Shown: positions 19,420 through 28,722 of the stretch, piece after piece
How the letters are laid out: each line of letters begins with the position of its first letter
Position numbering within the stretch: position 1 is the stretch's first letter
Origin: Streptomyces sp. S.PB5
Lineage (GTDB): Bacteria > Actinomycetota > Actinomycetes > Streptomycetales > Streptomycetaceae
DNA: 64,000 nucleotides
NCBI RefSeq assembly: GCF_030403745.1
Contig: NZ_JAQMWP010000002.1
Span: forward strand, 1-64,000
Direction of reading: 5' to 3'
Translations under genes and position numbers: made by a program
Notes under the pieces: model-generated
What the model was told of the DNA's origin: nothing
The model's input: the letters and a program-made list of their open reading frames with translations, nothing else
Databases searched by the model: none

Positions 19420-20235
19420 TTAGTTGTGTGGGGTGGGGTTCCGGGGGGTCGGGCCTGCCTGGCAGGACGGGCACCAGTAGGTGGGGCGGTCGCGGGTGCC
19501 GTCGCCCTGGTCGGCCACGCGGATGGGGGTGCCGCAGCGCAGGCAGGGGTGGCGGGCGCGGCCGTAGACGAAGAGGTCCTGGCCGCGGCGGCCCGTGGTG
19601 GTGCGGATCGGGCGGTCCCGGTTGGCTTCCAGGAGTTTCTTGGCGAGTACCGGGAGCTTGGCGGCGCGGTCCTCGGGGAGGGCGGCGACGGGGAGCCAGG
19701 GGGTGACGCCGAGCAGGAAGCAGAGCTCGCTCTTGTAGACATTGCCGATGCCGGCGAGGTTGCGCTGGTCCAGGAGGGCCTCGCCGAGGGGGCGGGTGGG
19801 GTCCTGGAGGAGGTTGGCGAGGGCCGCGTCCGGGTCCCACTCCGGGCCCAGGAGGTCGGGGCCCAGGTGGCCCACGACCCGGTGTTCGTCGGTGGTGCGG
19901 AGAAGTTCCAGGACGGGGAGGCGGTAGCCGACGGCTGTGCGGTCCGCGGTGCCGAGGATCGCGCGGATCTGGTGGGCGGGGCCGCCGGTCCAGCGCTGGT
20001 CGTTGGCGTACACCTTCCAGGAACCGTCCATCTTGAGGTGCGAGTGGAGGGTCAGGCCGCCTTCGATGCGGGTGAGGAGGTGTTTGCCGCGGGGGGTGAC
20101 GTCCAGGACGGTGCGGCCCGTCAGATCGGCCGTGGCGTACTTGGGGACGCGGAGGTCGGTGCGGGTGAGGGGCTTGCCGGCCAGGGCGGTGTGCAGGAGG
20201 GTCGCTGCTTGCCAGACGGTGTCTCCTTCGGGCAT
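19420..20235 (-). CDS. Fpg/Nei-family DNA glycosylase (endonuclease VIII-like)
   Basis: 271 residues. The mature N-terminus MPEGDTV has the catalytic Pro2-Glu3 pair. LTLHSHLKMDGSW, the H2TH segment with LLDQRNLAGIGNVYKSELCF, and a C-terminal zinc finger CLRCG...YWCPSC are all present. PEGD rather than PELPE places it with actinobacterial Nei2-type enzymes that remove oxidised pyrimidines and act as AP lyases. A Pro/Asn tail ends the protein. It is the first gene of a minus-strand pair with the SDR gene. Confidence 0.9.
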   Translation of the reverse strand: MPEGDTVWQAATLLHTALAGKPLTRTDLRVPKYATADLTGRTVLDVTPRGKHLLTRIEGGLTLHSHLKMDGSWKVYANDQRWTGGPAHQIRAILGTADRTAVGYRLPVLELLRTTDEHRVVGHLGPDLLGPEWDPDAALANLLQDPTRPLGEALLDQRNLAGIGNVYKSELCFLLGVTPWLPVAALPEDRAAKLPVLAKKLLEANRDRPIRTTTGRRGQDLFVYGRARHPCLRCGTPIRVADQGDGTRDRPTYWCPSCQAGPTPRNPTPHN

Positions 20236-20358
20236 GGGTCCAGGGTTGCATGGGGTGGGGCGGGGGTGGGGGTTGGTGCGATGGGTTGGGGGCCCCGGGT
20301 GGGTGGTCTCCGCCTAGTGGGGTGGTGGGGTCTGTTGTGGGGCGGGTGCGGGGGGTGT

Positions 20359-20390
20359 GTGGCTTGTCGCGCAGTTCCCCGCGCCCCTGG
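20359..20390. repeat. copy of a short dispersed Streptomyces intergenic element
   Basis: GGCTTGTCGCGCAGTTCCCC followed by GCGCCCCTGG is a sequence I know to recur in intergenic regions of many Streptomyces genomes. Only this copy is seen in the window. The 448-bp gap 20236-20683 that holds it has no credible gene. It contains G-rich simple sequence, this element and the heptamer array. Confidence 0.5.
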
Positions 20391-20503
20391 GTAGGTCTGG
20401 GCAGCCGCCAGCCGCCAGCCGCCAGCCCGCCGTCGGCCGCCCGCCGTCAGTAGCCTGCCACCCGCCGTCGGACGTGAGCCGCCCACTGTGAGCCAGCGGC
20501 CGA

Positions 20504-20608
20504 CCGTCAGCCGTCAGCCGTCAGCCGTCAGCCGTCAGCCGTCAGCCGTCAGCCGTCAGCCGTCAGCCGTCAGCCGTCAGCCGTCAGCGGTCAGCCGTCA
20601 GCGGTCAG
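20504..20608. repeat. 15-copy tandem heptamer repeat (CCGTCAG)n
   Basis: Fifteen back-to-back 7-bp units run from 20504 to 20608. Twelve uninterrupted CCGTCAG copies are followed by CGGTCAG, CCGTCAG, CGGTCAG. A related degenerate block (CAGCCGC units, about 20402-20427) lies upstream. It sits in the gap between the divergently placed stops/starts of nei and lhr and is a slippage-prone microsatellite. There are no spacers, so it is not a CRISPR. Confidence 0.95.
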
Positions 20609-20683
20609 CCCTTGGCCGCCAGGCGTCCGCGCCCCCCGCCGCCCGCCGGGAGGTGAGAGGCGGGCGTGAGAGGGGGTGGGGCG

Positions 20684-23600
20684 TCATGCCCGGAGGCGTA
20701 GGCCCCGTGGGGTGGCGATGAAGCCTGAGGTCTCCAGGAGGGGGCCCATGGGGGAGGTCAGGGCCGATGTGCCGTTGATGCGTTCCACGGTGACTGTGCC
20801 CAGGGAGCCTGCGCGGGCGGCTGCTGCCAGGGCTTCGGCGGCGGACTGGAGGCGGGGGTCCTCGGTGGGTTTTTCGTCCGGGCTCTCGGGCCAGGCCAGG
20901 AGGGTTTTGCCGCCGCGTTCCATGTAGAGGGTCAGCTCGCCGTCGACCAGTACGACCAGGGAGCCTGCCTTGCGGCCCGCCTTGTGGGTGGCGCCGGTCG
21001 GGGGTTCTGGCCAGGGGAGGGCGGCGCCGTAGGCGTTCGCGGGGTCGGCGGCGGCCAGGACCACGGCTCGGGAGTCGGGGGTGCGAGACCGGGCGCGATG
21101 GGGGGTGACGGGGTGGGCCGGGGTGTACGGGCCGCCTGAGCCGTAGGGGCCTGGGCCGTACGGGCCGCTGCGGGGGGCGCCGGATCCCGGTGCGGCCAGG
21201 TCGCGGGGGGAGACGTAGTCGCCGGGGGAGTGCGGGGTGTCGTCCAGCCACGTGAAGTCGAGGTCGTCGGCCGGGGCGGTGGTACCGGGCAGTTCCGAGA
21301 CGTGCTGCGGGGCGGTGAGGGCGAAGTCGTTGTCCGGGACCGGCAGGCCGTCGCCCCGTTCGCGGGCGTTCGCCACCGCGCGGAGGCGGTCCACCGCGCC
21401 GTCCATGGCGAACTGGGCGGCGCCGAGGCCTTCGACGACGTAGCCGCGGCGGGCCTGGCCGGTCTCCTCGAAGGCGGACAGGATGCGGTACGTCGCAGAG
21501 AAGCCGCCCTCGACGCCTTCCGCGGAGACCGCGCCCCGGGTCACCACGCCGTGCCGGTCCAGGAGGGTGCGGGCCAGGGCGTGAGCGCGGAGGGTGGGGT
21601 CGGGCTCGCGGTCGGGGAGCAGGGACCAGCGGCCGGCCACTGTGGGCGGGCCGGTGCGGGAGGCCGGGCGGGCGGCGGCGGTCAGGGAGCCGTAGCGGCC
21701 TCGGGGGATCGTGCGCTTGGCGCGGTGGGCCGTGGAGCCGGCGGTGCGGCCCGAGCCCAGGAGGGAGCGCATGGGGGTGAGGGTGTCGTTGGTGAGGCGG
21801 CCGGACCAGGCCAGGTCCCAGATGGCGTCGGCGAGTTGGGGGTCTGTGGCGTCGGGGTGGGTCGTCGCGCGGACCTGGTCGGCGATCTGGCGGAAGAAGA
21901 GGCCGTAACCGCCGGAGAGCGCGGTCAGGACGGACTCGTGGAGTGCCGTCAGCTCCAGGGGGTGCGGTGGGGGCAGGAGGAGGGGGGCCGCGTCGGCGAG
22001 GTAGAGGGAGATCCAGCCGTCCTTGCCGGGTAGGGAGCCGGCTCCGGCCCACACCAGCTCGCCCGCGGACGTGAGTTCGTCCAGCATGGCCGGGGTGTAG
22101 TCGGCGACTCGGGACGGCAGGACCAGTTTCTCCAGGGCGGACGCCGGTACGGAGGCGCCCTGCAACTGCTCGACGGCGCGCACCAGTCCGTCGATGCCGC
22201 GCAGGCCGTGGCCCTTGCCGATGTGCTGCCACTGGGGGAGGAACTGGGCGAGGGCCGGCGGGGGAACCGGCTCCAGCTCATGGCGCAGGGCTGCAAGGGA
22301 GCGGCGGCGCAGTCGGCGCAGTACGGCGGCGTCGCACCATTCCTGGCCGATGCCCGCGGGGTGGAACTCGCCCTGTACGACACGGCCGTTCGCGGAGAGT
22401 CGCTGGAGCGCTCCTTCCGTCACCGCCACGCCCAGGCCGAAACGGGCCGCGGCCGTCGCCGAGGTGAACGGGCCGTGAGTGCGGGCGTAGCGCGCGAGGA
22501 GGTCGCCGAGGGGATCCTTGACCGGTTCGGTGAAGGCTTCCGGGACGCCGACCGGCAGGGCGGTGCCGAGTGCGTCGCGCAGGCGCCCGGCGTCCTCGAT
22601 CGCCGCCCAGTGCTCGGAACCGGCGATGCGGACCTTGATGGCGCGGCGGGCGGCGGCCAGATCCCCGGCCCAGTGCGGCTCCGCGCCCCGCTCGGTCAAC
22701 TCCGCGTCGGTCAGGGGTCCCAGGAGGCGCAGGAGGTCCGCGACGCCTTCCGTGTCCTTGATCCGGCGGTCGTCCGTGAGCCACTGCAGTTCTCGCTCCA
22801 GCTCGGCCAGCACCTCGGCGTCGAGCAGCTCACGCAGCTCCGCCTGGCCGAGGAGCTCGGCCAGCAGGCGGGAGTCGAGGGAGAGGGCCGCCGCGCGGCG
22901 CTCGGCGAGGGGCGAGTCGCCCTCGTACAGGAACTGGGCGACGTATCCGAAGAGGAGGGAGCGGGCGAAGGGGGACGGTTCGGGGGTGGTGACCTCGACC
23001 AGGCGGACCTTTCTGGATTCGAGGTCGCCCATCAGCTCGACGAGGCCGGGGACGTCGAAGACGTCCTGGAGGCATTCGCGGACCGCCTCCAGGACGATCG
23101 GGAACGAGCCGAACTCGCTGGCCACCTGGAGGAGTTGGGCGGCGCGCTGGCGCTGTTGCCACAGGGGCGTGCGCTTGCCCGGGTTGCGGCGCGGGAGGAG
23201 GAGGGCCCTGGCGGCGCATTCGCGGAAGCGGGCGGCGAACAGGGCCGAGCCGCCCACCTGGTCGGTGACGATCTGGTCGACCTCGCCCTTGTCGAAGACG
23301 ACGTCCGCGGCGCCGACCGGGGCCTGGTCCGCGTCGTACTCCGTACCGAGCTTGGTCGGTTCCTGGTCGAGCAGGTCCAGGCCCATCAGGTCGGCGTCCG
23401 GGAGGCGGAGCACGATTCCGTCGTCCGCGTGCATGACCTGGGCGTCCATGCCGTAGCGCTCGGAGAGCTTGGCGCCGAGGGCGAGGGCCCACGGGGCATG
23501 GACCTGGGCGCCGAACGGGGAGTGGACGACCACGCGCCAGTCGCCGAGTTCGTCGCGGAAGCGCTCCACGACGATCGTGCGGTCGTCGGGGATGTGACCG

Positions 23601-25597
23601 CAGGCCTCGCGTTGTTCGTCGAGGTACGCCAGGACGTTGTCGGCCGCCCAGGTGTCCAGGCCCGCCGCGAGGAGGCGGGGGCGGGCCTTGTCCTTGGGGA
23701 GTGAGCCGACCTCGCGGAGGAACGCGCCGACCGCGCGGCCCAGTTCGAGGGGGCGGCCCAGTTGGTCGCCCTTCCAGAAGGGGAGCCGGCCGGGGACGCC
23801 GGGGGCGGGGGAGACCAGGACACGGTCCCGGGTGATGTCCTCGATGCGCCAGGAGCTGGTGCCGAGGGTGAAGACATCGCCCACCCGGGACTCGTAGACC
23901 ATCTCCTCGTCCAGCTCGCCGACCCTTCCGCCGCCCTTCTTGGGGTCGGCGCCGGCGAGGAAGACGCCGAAGAGGCCGCGGTCGGGGATCGTGCCGCCCG
24001 AGGTGACCGCGAGGCGCTGGGCACCGGGGCGGCCGGTGATGGTGCCGGCGACTCGGTCCCAGACCACGCGCGGGCGCAGCTCCGCGAAGGCGTCGGACGG
24101 GTAGCGGCCGGCGAGCATGTCGAGGACCGCGGTGAAGGCGGAGTCGGGGAGGGAGGCGAAGGGGGCGGCCCGGCGGACCGTGGTGAGGAGGTCGTCCAAC
24201 TGCCAGGTGTCCATCGCGGTCATGGCGACCAGTTGCTGGGCAAGGACGTCCAGGGGGTTGGCGGGGACCTTCAGGGACTCGATGGAGCCGGTGCGCATGC
24301 GTTCGGTGACGACGGCGGCCTGGACCAGGTCGCCGCGGTACTTCGGGAAGACCACGCCGGTGGAGACCGCGCCCACCTGGTGGCCCGCGCGGCCCACGCG
24401 TTGGAGGCCGGAGGCCACGGAGGGGGGTGATTCGACCTGGACGACCAGGTCCACCGCGCCCATGTCGATGCCCAGTTCGAGGCTGGACGTCGCCACCACT
24501 GCGGGGAGGCGGCCGGCCTTGAGGTCCTCTTCGACCAAGGCGCGTTGTTCCTTGGAGACCGAGCCGTGGTGGGCTCGGGCGATGACCGGGGGTGCGCCCT
24601 GGGCCGCGCCGGAGCCGCCCATGAGTTCCGCGGGGGCGTGGTGTTCGTCCAGGGGTTCGCCGGTGGCCCGCTCGTAGGCGATCTCGTTGAGGCGGTTGCA
24701 GAGGCGTTCCGCGAGGCGGCGGGAGTTGGCGAAGACGATGGTGGAGCGGTGGGCCTGGACGAGGTCGGTGATGCGCTCCTCGACATGGGGCCAGATCGAG
24801 GGGCGCTCCGCTCCTTCGGTGCCGTCGGCCACCGGGGAGCCGCCCAGTTCGCCCAGGTCCTCGACCGGGACCACCACGGAGAGGTCGAACTCCTTGCCGG
24901 ATTCGGGCTGGACGATCTCCACCTTGCGGCGGGGGGAGAGGTAGCGGGCCACCTCGTCGACCGGACGGACCGTCGCGGACAGGCCGATGCGGCGGGCCGG
25001 GTTCGGGAGGAGCTCGTCGAGACGCTCGAGAGAGAGGGCCAGGTGGGCACCGCGTTTGGTGCCGGCCACCGCGTGCACCTCGTCGAGGATCACTGTGTCG
25101 ATGCCGGTCAGTGCGTCGCGGGTGGCCGACGTCAGCATCAGGAACAGGGATTCCGGGGTGGTGATCAGGATGTCCGGCGGGCGGGTGGACAGGGCTCGGC
25201 GCTCCGCGGCGGGGGTGTCGCCGGAGCGGATGCCCACTTTCACCTCGGGTTCGGGAAGGCCCAGGCGGACGGACTCCTGGCGGATGCCGGTCAGGGGACT
25301 GCGGAGGTTGCGTTCGACGTCCACCGCCAGGGCCTTGAGGGGGGAGACGTAGAGGACCCGGCAGCGCTTCCTCGGGTCCGCGGGCGGAGGTGTGGAGGTC
25401 AGCTGGTCCAGTGCGGCGAGGAAGGCGGCCAGCGTCTTGCCGGAGCCGGTGGGGGCCACCACCAGGACGTCCGAGCCCTCTCTGATGGCGGTCCACGCGC
25501 CGGCCTGGGCTGCGGTGGGCGCGTCGAAGGCGCCCGTGAACCAGCCACGGGTCGCGGGGGAGAAGCCTTGGAGGGCCCGGTGCGCAGTGCTGACCAT
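20684..25597 (-). CDS. lhr: Lhr-type large ATP-dependent helicase
   Basis: About 1637 residues. The helicase core (~1-900) carries VVAPTGSGKTLAAFL (Walker A), LDEVHAVAGTKRG (DEVH box), GLSATV, STIVFANSRRLAERLCNRLN and QRVGRAGHQ, followed by the Lhr winged-helix and beta-barrel regions. The extra C-terminal half typical of actinobacterial/gamma-proteobacterial 'long' Lhr follows. Known Lhr proteins move 3'-5' on ssDNA and respond to DNA damage. Near the C-terminus is a disordered Pro/Gly/Tyr-rich insert (GPYGPGPYGSGGPYTPAHPV). ATG 25597 is favoured; an in-frame ATG at 25612 exists. The stop lies 75 bp past the heptamer array. Confidence 0.93.
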   Translation of the reverse strand: MVSTAHRALQGFSPATRGWFTGAFDAPTAAQAGAWTAIREGSDVLVVAPTGSGKTLAAFLAALDQLTSTPPPADPRKRCRVLYVSPLKALAVDVERNLRSPLTGIRQESVRLGLPEPEVKVGIRSGDTPAAERRALSTRPPDILITTPESLFLMLTSATRDALTGIDTVILDEVHAVAGTKRGAHLALSLERLDELLPNPARRIGLSATVRPVDEVARYLSPRRKVEIVQPESGKEFDLSVVVPVEDLGELGGSPVADGTEGAERPSIWPHVEERITDLVQAHRSTIVFANSRRLAERLCNRLNEIAYERATGEPLDEHHAPAELMGGSGAAQGAPPVIARAHHGSVSKEQRALVEEDLKAGRLPAVVATSSLELGIDMGAVDLVVQVESPPSVASGLQRVGRAGHQVGAVSTGVVFPKYRGDLVQAAVVTERMRTGSIESLKVPANPLDVLAQQLVAMTAMDTWQLDDLLTTVRRAAPFASLPDSAFTAVLDMLAGRYPSDAFAELRPRVVWDRVAGTITGRPGAQRLAVTSGGTIPDRGLFGVFLAGADPKKGGGRVGELDEEMVYESRVGDVFTLGTSSWRIEDITRDRVLVSPAPGVPGRLPFWKGDQLGRPLELGRAVGAFLREVGSLPKDKARPRLLAAGLDTWAADNVLAYLDEQREACGHIPDDRTIVVERFRDELGDWRVVVHSPFGAQVHAPWALALGAKLSERYGMDAQVMHADDGIVLRLPDADLMGLDLLDQEPTKLGTEYDADQAPVGAADVVFDKGEVDQIVTDQVGGSALFAARFRECAARALLLPRRNPGKRTPLWQQRQRAAQLLQVASEFGSFPIVLEAVRECLQDVFDVPGLVELMGDLESRKVRLVEVTTPEPSPFARSLLFGYVAQFLYEGDSPLAERRAAALSLDSRLLAELLGQAELRELLDAEVLAELERELQWLTDDRRIKDTEGVADLLRLLGPLTDAELTERGAEPHWAGDLAAARRAIKVRIAGSEHWAAIEDAGRLRDALGTALPVGVPEAFTEPVKDPLGDLLARYARTHGPFTSATAAARFGLGVAVTEGALQRLSANGRVVQGEFHPAGIGQEWCDAAVLRRLRRRSLAALRHELEPVPPPALAQFLPQWQHIGKGHGLRGIDGLVRAVEQLQGASVPASALEKLVLPSRVADYTPAMLDELTSAGELVWAGAGSLPGKDGWISLYLADAAPLLLPPPHPLELTALHESVLTALSGGYGLFFRQIADQVRATTHPDATDPQLADAIWDLAWSGRLTNDTLTPMRSLLGSGRTAGSTAHRAKRTIPRGRYGSLTAAARPASRTGPPTVAGRWSLLPDREPDPTLRAHALARTLLDRHGVVTRGAVSAEGVEGGFSATYRILSAFEETGQARRGYVVEGLGAAQFAMDGAVDRLRAVANARERGDGLPVPDNDFALTAPQHVSELPGTTAPADDLDFTWLDDTPHSPGDYVSPRDLAAPGSGAPRSGPYGPGPYGSGGPYTPAHPVTPHRARSRTPDSRAVVLAAADPANAYGAALPWPEPPTGATHKAGRKAGSLVVLVDGELTLYMERGGKTLLAWPESPDEKPTEDPRLQSAAEALAAAARAGSLGTVTVERINGTSALTSPMGPLLETSGFIATPRGLRLRA

Positions 25598-25741
25598 GCG
25601 TCCATCCTGCACCCGGGGACTGACAATGGCTCTGAGCTGGGGATTTGTGTGGGCGGGACCGGAGGGCGTCCCGTGCGGGGACCGGGCGGGGGCCGGGCGG
25701 GGGCCGGACGCGCCGTTGTGCTGCCGGTACGCCTGCCGGGG

Positions 25742-26686
25742 TCAGCCGATGGAGTGGCCGTACGCCCTCAGGGTGCGGAGGGCCGTGATCGTCGCCATGG
25801 GGCGTGCTTCCAGGGTGGTGCCCGGGGCCCACTGGCGCCGGTGGACCGGCCAGCCGCCGTCCTCCTGCTGTTCGCTCTTGAGGAAGTCCAGGGAGCGGTC
25901 CATCTCCTCGTCCGTGAACCACGCGCGCGCGAGGGAGTGTGGCGTCTTCGCGTAGTCGTGGGGGAAGTGGTGCTCGTCCGGGGCGTAACCGGGCGGCAGG
26001 GGGTGGGTGTCCAGGCGCTCCGGATCCAGTGCGGCCAGGCGGTGTTCGCGGACCAGACGGCCGAGGCGGTCGGCGACGGCCTCCGCGCGCGGGCGGTCGG
26101 GAGCGGAGTCCAGGAAGGCCACGGCGGCCTGGATCTCGTACGGGTGGGTCCGGTGCAGGGATTCGACGGCCTGCCAGCAGAAGTCCGTGGCGCGGAACAG
26201 CCAGGCGTGCCACACCTCGTTGCGGTGCAGCAGGCCCACCACCGGGCCGGTGGCGAGGAGGTCGCTGGGCGGGTCGTCCTTGACCGGGAGGGACGGGGCT
26301 GCCGGGTAGCCGCGTTGGCTGGGACGGATCGCCGGAAGAGCGCCGTCCGGAGTGGAGACGGAGGTCAGATAGCGGCATACGCGTTCCACGCGCTGGCCGC
26401 CGCAGCGGCCGATGGCGTCCAGGACGCGCAGGGCGTGGCCGACGTGCAGGGGCTGGCTGACGGGGCCGCGCAGGTCGGGCTCCAGTGCGTGGCCGTATCC
26501 GCCGTCCTCGTTGCGGTACGCGTCCAGCGCGGTCTCCACCGGGTCGGCGTTGCCGTTGAGGAAGTGATGTGCGAAGAGGCGCTGTTCCAGCACGCGCGCG
26601 GTGAGCCAGACGAAGTGCTCGGCGCGGAAGAGCGGGGAGTGCGCCGGGGGCGTCGGGGGGAGTGGGGAAGCTCCTGTTTCAGCCAT
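25742..26686 (-). CDS. prenyltransferase/squalene-cyclase-fold hypothetical protein
   Basis: 314 residues built of alpha-hairpin repeats of the terpene cyclase/prenyltransferase toroid type. YRNEDGGYGHALEPDL and QQEDGGWPVHRRQW are QW-like repeat signatures, and other repeats are degenerate. The cyclase catalytic DxDD motif is not visible, so enzymatic activity is doubtful. It follows lhr's start by 144 bp on the same strand. Homologues are common next to lhr in Streptomyces, but I know no function. Confidence 0.75.
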   Translation of the reverse strand: MAETGASPLPPTPPAHSPLFRAEHFVWLTARVLEQRLFAHHFLNGNADPVETALDAYRNEDGGYGHALEPDLRGPVSQPLHVGHALRVLDAIGRCGGQRVERVCRYLTSVSTPDGALPAIRPSQRGYPAAPSLPVKDDPPSDLLATGPVVGLLHRNEVWHAWLFRATDFCWQAVESLHRTHPYEIQAAVAFLDSAPDRPRAEAVADRLGRLVREHRLAALDPERLDTHPLPPGYAPDEHHFPHDYAKTPHSLARAWFTDEEMDRSLDFLKSEQQEDGGWPVHRRQWAPGTTLEARPMATITALRTLRAYGHSIG

Positions 26687-26766
26687 GCGTCAGACCGTAG
26701 GACGGAAAGCGTTCTCGACAAGCGGGACCGGACGAGGCCCACTCTCAGGGGCGGGATACTGGTGTC

Positions 26767-26961
26767 ATGCGGTTGACGGTCTTCTGGCAGCGGATGGTGG
26801 ATCACTTCGGTCCGGGCTACGCCGACACCTTCGCGCGCGACCACGTCATGGCGGAGCTCGGCGGGCGCACGGTGCACGAGGCGCTGGATTCCGGCTGGGA
26901 GGCGAAGGACGTGTGGCGAGTGGTGTGCATCGTCATGAACGTGCCACAAGAACAGCGCTGA
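26767..26961 (+). CDS. DUF3046 small conserved actinobacterial protein
   Basis: 64 residues. MRLTVFWQRM, HVMAELGGRTVHEALDSG and WRVVCIVMNVP are the DUF3046 pattern, which is typically encoded upstream of recA in actinobacteria. No function is known. The ATG lies 6 nt after GATACT with no Shine-Dalgarno, which suggests a leaderless mRNA. Confidence 0.88.
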   Translation: MRLTVFWQRMVDHFGPGYADTFARDHVMAELGGRTVHEALDSGWEAKDVWRVVCIVMNVPQEQR

Positions 26962-27003
26962 CCGGTCACGAAGATCCCCAGGGGGCAGCGGATTGTCAGC
27001 CGC

Positions 27004-28263
27004 GTGGGCGAAACTTGCACCGTGGCACCCACTGACGAGACCGACGACGTTTCCCAGCACGCGTCCCCCTTCGGCACGACACCACCCACGCGGCCCCCGG
27101 CCGACGGTGCCGGGACGAGCACCCGCATGCCGCGCTGGCTGCCGCGGGCCGTGGTGCTCACGCTCGCTCTCTACGCCACCTTCCAGTTGGGCACCTGGGC
27201 CTTTCACCAGCTCACCGGGCTGCTGATCAACATCCTCATCGCGTTCTTCCTGGCCCTGGCCATCGAACCGGCGGTGAGCTGGATGGCCTCGCGCGGGGTG
27301 CGCCGCGGGTTCGGCACGTTCATCGTCTTCTTCGCCGTACTGATCGTCTCCGCGGGCTTCGTCACGCTGCTCGGCACCATGCTGGCGAACCAGATCATCA
27401 ATCTCGTCGAGGAGTTCCCCGCCTACCTCGACTCCGTCATCAACTGGGTCAACACGCACTTCCACACCGATCTGAAGCGCGTGGACGTCCAGGAGGGGCT
27501 GCTGCGCTCCGACTGGCTGCGCAACTACGTGCAGAACAGCGCCACCGGTGTCCTGGACGTGTCCGCCCAGGTCCTCGGCGGGCTCTTCCAGCTGCTGACG
27601 ATCACGCTGTTCTCGTTCTACTTCGCGGCGGACGGGCCCCGGTTGCGGCGCGCGCTGTGCTCCGTACTGCCGCCGGCGAAGCAGGCCGAGGTGCTGCGCG
27701 CCTGGGAGATCGCCGTCAACAAGACCGGCGGCTATCTGTACTCGCGCGGTCTGATGGCACTGATCTCCGGCATCGCGCACTACATCCTGCTGCAGGCCCT
27801 GGACGTGCCCAACGCGCCCGTGCTCGCCGTCTGGGTGGGCCTGGTCTCGCAGTTCATCCCGACGATCGGCACCTATCTCGCGGGTGCCCTGCCCATGCTG
27901 ATCGCGTTCACGGTCGACCCCTGGTACGCGCTGTGGGTACTGGTCTTCGTCGTGATCTACCAGCAGTTCGAGAACTACGTGCTGCAACCCAAGCTGACCT
28001 CGAAGACCGTCGACGTGCACCCCGCCGTCGCCTTCGGCTCGGTCATCGCCGGCACCGCCCTCCTCGGCGCGGTGGGCGCGCTGATCGCCATCCCGGCGGT
28101 CGCCACGCTGCAGGCGTTCCTGGGGGCGTACGTGAAGCGGTACGACGTCACGGACGATCCCCGGGTGCACGGTCACCGGATGTCGGACTCCGGCCTGCTC
28201 ACGCGCGTGCGTGCGTTGTGGGCGAAGCGGACCGAGCGGGACTCGCCGGGCGACTCCTCCTGA
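27004..28263 (+). CDS. AI-2E-family (PerM/UPF0118) transporter
   Basis: 419 residues. An N-terminal Pro/Thr-rich cytoplasmic leader precedes about eight transmembrane helices with a large loop between helices 2 and 3. The signature region near residues 250-340 (YILLQALDVPNAPVLAVWVG, QFIPTIGTYLAGALP, YQQFENYVLQPKL) is that of the AI-2E transporter family, whose members include AI-2 exporters and Na+/H+ antiporters. The true substrate is unknown. The start is uncertain: GTG 27004 is used here and GTG 27022 is an alternative. Neither has a strong ribosome-binding site. It lies between DUF3046 and recA. Confidence 0.87.
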   Translation: MGETCTVAPTDETDDVSQHASPFGTTPPTRPPADGAGTSTRMPRWLPRAVVLTLALYATFQLGTWAFHQLTGLLINILIAFFLALAIEPAVSWMASRGVRRGFGTFIVFFAVLIVSAGFVTLLGTMLANQIINLVEEFPAYLDSVINWVNTHFHTDLKRVDVQEGLLRSDWLRNYVQNSATGVLDVSAQVLGGLFQLLTITLFSFYFAADGPRLRRALCSVLPPAKQAEVLRAWEIAVNKTGGYLYSRGLMALISGIAHYILLQALDVPNAPVLAVWVGLVSQFIPTIGTYLAGALPMLIAFTVDPWYALWVLVFVVIYQQFENYVLQPKLTSKTVDVHPAVAFGSVIAGTALLGAVGALIAIPAVATLQAFLGAYVKRYDVTDDPRVHGHRMSDSGLLTRVRALWAKRTERDSPGDSS

Positions 28264-28360
28264 GCCGATGCCTCTTCCCGGCGTGTCCGTTGTCGCCGGA
28301 GGGCGATGCCCGGGACTCTGGCTGCGGTACTCCGGTCACACCGACGAGCAGGGGGCAGCG

Positions 28361-28636
28361 ATGATCGCGCGAGTAGCCGTATGGGAACCGATGCCGACCG
28401 ACGACCGTGACTGGGTGCTGGAGGCGGCCGCCGGGGTTCCCGGCGTGCACGGCACCTACCACCTCGTCGACCCCGCCACCGGCAACGGCCTGTCCCTCGC
28501 CTTCTTCGAGGACGAGGCCGCCGCCCAGGCGGCGCGAGCGGCGATCGAGCGGCGCGCGGAGGAGATCGGCTGGTACGACGTTCCGCATCCCTCGCCCGCC
28601 TCCGCGACCCTCTACGAGGTCATGCGGCACGCGTAG
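28361..28636 (+). CDS. small ABM-like (dimeric alpha/beta barrel) protein
   Basis: 91 residues. MIARVAVWEPMP, a middle helix rich in Ala (EDEAAAQAARAAIERRA) and a final beta strand TLYEVMRHA suggest a ferredoxin-like ABM-type fold, but no catalytic residues can be assigned. ATG 28361 follows GAGCAGGGGG. It precedes the recA promoter region. Confidence 0.72.
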   Translation: MIARVAVWEPMPTDDRDWVLEAAAGVPGVHGTYHLVDPATGNGLSLAFFEDEAAAQAARAAIERRAEEIGWYDVPHPSPASATLYEVMRHA

Positions 28637-28722
28637 CACGGCCGCCGGGCGCTGCCGGGCCCACGGCCGGGCCGGCCTTCACCGGGCCCGGGACACGGGC
28701 GCGCGAGTGCCGCGTGGTGCGC

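Noticed and set aside
20504..20608. Possible CRISPR array
   Set aside because: The 7-bp units are contiguous with no spacers, and no cas genes are nearby. It is a simple microsatellite.
20488..20721. 77-codon ORF reading through the heptamer array
   Set aside because: Its product is a repeat translation (SRQPSAV units) and it overlaps the lhr 3' end. There is no ribosome-binding site.
22830..26378. Long minus-strand frame overlapping lhr in another phase
   Set aside because: Pro/Arg/Gly-rich translation typical of an out-of-phase GC-rich frame. The lhr frame has all helicase motifs.
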